A stretch of 64,000 bases of DNA from Pseudanabaena mucicola str. Chao 1806 (GTDB lineage: Bacteria > Cyanobacteriota > Cyanobacteriia > Pseudanabaenales > Pseudanabaenaceae). The stretch is taken from contig NZ_CP097329.1 in assembly GCF_030323025.1 (NCBI RefSeq), positions 2,077,001-2,141,000 of the forward strand. The letters run 5' to 3'. A model generated the notes under the pieces. The model saw only the letters and a program-made list of their open reading frames with translations, was not told where the DNA came from and made no database searches. The position numbers and the translations under genes were made by a program. This document shows positions 61,915-64,000 of this stretch, piece after piece (the stretch's first letter is position 1; each line of letters starts with the position of its first letter).

Positions 61915-62621
61915 CCCCTAAACCTCTAGCAGACTTCAAAGTCGGTGTCGACAACGTAATTTTTTCTGTAGATACTGAGCAAAATCGCCTATTAGTGCTA
62001 TTAGTGATGCGCCAACATGAACCCTATCGAGATTGCTGGTGTCTGCCTGGGACCCTAGTGCGTCAAGGAGAATCCCTTGAAGAGGCTGCCTATCGAATTC
62101 TTGCAGAGAAAATCCGTGCAAAAAATCTATATCTCGAACAGCTCTACACCTTTGGTGATATCGGACGCGATCCTCGCGAAGCCCCTGATAGTTATTATGT
62201 CCGCTATCTTTCTGTCAGTTATTTTGCCCTTGTTCCATTCTCTCAAGCAGAACTGATCGCTGACGGCGTATGTGGAATTGCTTGGTATCCTGTGCATCAG
62301 GTTCCCGATCTTGCATTTGACCACAATCGCATTCTCGAATATGGTCATCGCCGACTCTGCAATAAGCTGGAATATAGCCCAGTTGCCTTTGATGTTTTGC
62401 CTGAAGCCTTTACACTCAGTGATCTTTACCAACTATATACAACGGTTCTTGGAGAGAACTTTTCGGACTATTCTAATTTTCGGACGAAATTATTAAAGCT
62501 AGGATTTCTGAGTGATACGGGAATCAAATCTTCAAGGGGAGCTGGTCGTCCCGCTAGCCTATACCGTTTTGATGCCGAAGCGTTTGCTCCCTTTAAGGAT
62601 AAACCGATGGTTTTTATTTAA
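61890..62621 (+). CDS. NrtR-like NUDIX regulator
   Basis: A 243-residue protein with a NUDIX domain (about 18-150) and a C-terminal winged-helix part (DLYQLYTTVLGENFSDYSNF, RTKLLKLGFL, GAGRPASLYRF). This is the NrtR architecture of transcriptional regulators of NAD metabolism that bind ADP-ribose. The NUDIX box reads GTLVRQGESLEEAAYRILAE KI, in which the catalytic REUxEE glutamates are replaced (RILAEK), so hydrolase activity is unlikely. Overlap with nadD supports an NAD-related role. Whether it controls its own operon is not visible. Confidence 0.85.
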   Translation: MADKSRPIAPKPLADFKVGVDNVIFSVDTEQNRLLVLLVMRQHEPYRDCWCLPGTLVRQGESLEEAAYRILAEKIRAKNLYLEQLYTFGDIGRDPREAPDSYYVRYLSVSYFALVPFSQAELIADGVCGIAWYPVHQVPDLAFDHNRILEYGHRRLCNKLEYSPVAFDVLPEAFTLSDLYQLYTTVLGENFSDYSNFRTKLLKLGFLSDTGIKSSRGAGRPASLYRFDAEAFAPFKDKPMVFI

Positions 62622-62671
62622 GCAAAATAGTAAGCAAAATAGCTAGTCTTCATGCAAAGTTAGAAATTTGA

Positions 62672-62695
62672 GCTGTAAATTAAGTAATTTACAGC
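62672..62695. terminator. Hairpin after the NrtR-like gene
   Basis: GCTGTAAATTA-AGTAATTTACAGC: an 11-bp stem 50 bp after the stop codon. No T run, so the call is moderate. Confidence 0.5.
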
Positions 62696-62764
62696 AACAC
62701 ACAACTCCAAAAATCAGTGTATGCTGACAGCTTAAACATCAAAAGTACCTTGCATTTTTGCATC

Positions 62765-63319
62765 ATGCTTGATCGAGCAACGATAACCGTAGCCATTTCT
62801 ATATGTCCCGAAGAGGCGGTTTGTTACTTAGCAAGGGTATACAGTACCCTAGTTATTTTTAATCCACCTGAATTTGTGAAAACCTCTATGGATAGTAGAG
62901 TCTTGATTCATTCTTTGGGCTATCCAGATAATCCTGACTCAGCACATACCTGTCGGCAACTTATGGATGAGTTTGGCTTTGATACTGATACTTTTCCTGC
63001 TTTTGCGATTCAAGGGCTCGCAACGATCGCTTCGATATTTCCCTGTGATCGCAAAAATTTGGAAGTAGATTTTGAACTAGACCGTCATTTAGATATTGCA
63101 CCTACAAGCCTAATCGATATTCAATCAAAGGTACAGGATCAAGGCAAATCAGCTTGGTTAGTCCAATTGAAGGAAACCTACTTTTTACAGGAACCAATTT
63201 ATGATGTTTTGCCACCCATCCACATCACTTCAGGAGATGTTTGGCTTCCTCAGCATCAGTCACATATGGAAGATTTTCAAAATGCCCTCAGTCGTGACAT
63301 TCTCCGTAGTAAGGTTTAA
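62765..63319 (+). CDS. Hypothetical protein
   Basis: About 184 residues from the ATG at 62765 (MLDRATITVAISICPEEAVC); an earlier in-frame ATG at 62717 would add 16 residues. I do not recognise the family. No signal peptide, membrane helix or repeat is clear. It has an acidic middle (NPDSAHTCRQLMDEFGFDTD) and a VWLPQHQSHMEDFQNAL end. It stands alone between the NrtR-like gene and thrB, with a hairpin after it. Confidence 0.65.
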   Translation: MLDRATITVAISICPEEAVCYLARVYSTLVIFNPPEFVKTSMDSRVLIHSLGYPDNPDSAHTCRQLMDEFGFDTDTFPAFAIQGLATIASIFPCDRKNLEVDFELDRHLDIAPTSLIDIQSKVQDQGKSAWLVQLKETYFLQEPIYDVLPPIHITSGDVWLPQHQSHMEDFQNALSRDILRSKV

Positions 63320-63344
63320 CTTGAGTTCGATAACATTTCGATAA

Positions 63345-63381
63345 CATTATTTGTGCGGTGATTCGCGCCGCACAAATAATG
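63345..63381. terminator. Hairpin downstream of the hypothetical gene
   Basis: CATTATTTGTGCGG, a 9-base loop and CCGCACAAATAATG form a perfect 14-bp stem 26 bp after the stop, followed by AAAAATG rather than a T run. Confidence 0.6.
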
Positions 63382-63564
63382 AAAAATGATAGAGAAATAC
63401 AAGTGCGCGAGACTGTGGTCGTCAACTTCTTGAAATCCTCACTGTAACCATCGATTCTCAAGCTAATCTGAATAAAAGTCGAAGCTAAGGATAAGCTATA
63501 TAATGTCCTACGTTGACGGAGACTACCAATAGTTCTTGGCTCCAGTGTATTTTAGATTTTCAAC

Positions 63565-64000
63565 ATGACCATTTTTGAAGTTTCCGTTCCTGCGACTACT
63601 GCTAATATTGGACCTGGGTTTGATTGCCTTGGTGCAGCCCTAAAGCTTTATAACCATTTTGAATTTTCCCTCGCCGATCTCTTAACGATTACCGCATCGG
63701 GTGAAGGTGCAGACAAGGTGGAACGGGACGAGACAAATTTGGTGTATCAGGCGATCGCAAAATTTTATCAGCACATTGATCGACCAATTCCGCCGATCGC
63801 TTTTCATACAAATACCATGATTCCCCTATCGCGTGGCTTAGGCAGTTCCGCAACCGCGATTGTGGGAGGTATTGTCGGCGCGAACTTGTTAGCAGGTTCA
63901 CCACTAGATCGATTGGAGTTGTTGGATTTAGCGATCGCTATGGAAGGACATCCTGATAACGTCGCGCCAGCAATGTTGGGCGGTTGTCAGTTGATGGCAT
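63565..64000 (+). CDS. thrB: Homoserine kinase, 5' part (runs off the window)
   Basis: The first 145 residues of a GHMP kinase: [34 protein letters not shown], and the ATP loop [20 protein letters not shown], then [14 protein letters not shown]. These match homoserine kinase, which makes O-phosphohomoserine for threonine synthesis. The start fits the family's usual N-terminus. The frame is open to the last base of the window. Confidence 0.95.
   Translation, partial: MTIFEVSVPATTANIGPGFDCLGAALKLYNHFEFSLADLLTITASGEGADKVERDETNLVYQAIAKFYQHIDRPIPPIAFHTNTMIPLSRGLGSSATAIVGGIVGANLLAGSPLDRLELLDLAIAMEGHPDNVAPAMLGGCQLMA

Overview
The window is chromosomal DNA from a cyanobacterium. The direct signs are a form IB RuBisCO operon (rbcL-rbcX-rbcS), psbY, ycf3, a psb28-like gene, the bidirectional hydrogenase genes hoxEFUYH, cyanobacteria-typical domain families (DUF1350, DUF3611, DUF4327) and very many GCGATCGC (HIP1) octamers. 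No nitrogenase, heterocyst or phycobilisome genes lie here. A non-heterocystous filament of the Pseudanabaena type is a reasonable guess, but that is inference from general impression only.

Layout. 1-260: decayed insertion-sequence remnants. 529-11862 (minus): a chemotaxis-like Pil/Pix operon for type IV pilus motility, in transcription order PATAN-REC regulator, REC, CheW, two Cache-type chemoreceptors, a CheA-REC hybrid and a second CheW. 12138-17480: a MITE-like repeat, a truncated Uma2 gene, purL, then a graveyard of nested insertion sequences (IS1634-, IS256- and two ISKra4-type pieces) and a broken copy of a vapC gene. 17564-22205 (minus): a toxin-antitoxin island with BrnTA, MazF-type, YoeB/YefM and VapBC modules, plus a tightly overlapping five-gene operon (HicB, BrnA-like, small ORF, DUF6884, GIY-YIG nuclease-like). 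HIP1-based repeat modules separate the cassettes. 22231-24636: RuBisCO operon. 25494-34810: housekeeping and conserved genes, including thiD, a kinase-FGE fusion and citrate synthase. 35533-44186: psbY, uppP, rplU-rpmA, gatC, ycf3, an ABC-2 permease, an RRM protein and secDF. 44260-51102: amidohydrolase, a methyltransferase/glycosyltransferase operon, a sugar-kinase-like gene and ATP sulfurylase. 51437-59102: hypE, DUF4327, a phosphoribosyltransferase, and the hox operon with a psb28-like gene inserted between hoxF and hoxU. 59847-64000: pfkA, nadD with an overlapping NrtR-like regulator, an unknown gene, and the start of thrB at the right edge.

A striking general trait is the density of small palindromic repeats. 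A 104-bp family with TAAGTAGCT ends has four full copies and one half copy. A second family has TTAGGACTTAC ends. A third has TATAGCANTCCT ends and in one case carries a 104-bp copy nested inside it. Many gene stop codons lie inside the arm of a hairpin or repeat end, which suggests that these elements serve as, or have become, terminators.

Functional links: hoxEFUYH and hypE supply and mature a NAD(P)H-linked NiFe hydrogenase. RuBisCO and its RbcX chaperone form the carbon-fixation block. The Pil/Pix cluster would pass receptor signals to a CheA-REC kinase and on to pilus response regulators. The TA/GIY-YIG block looks like an accessory stability or defence island built next to the IS graveyard.
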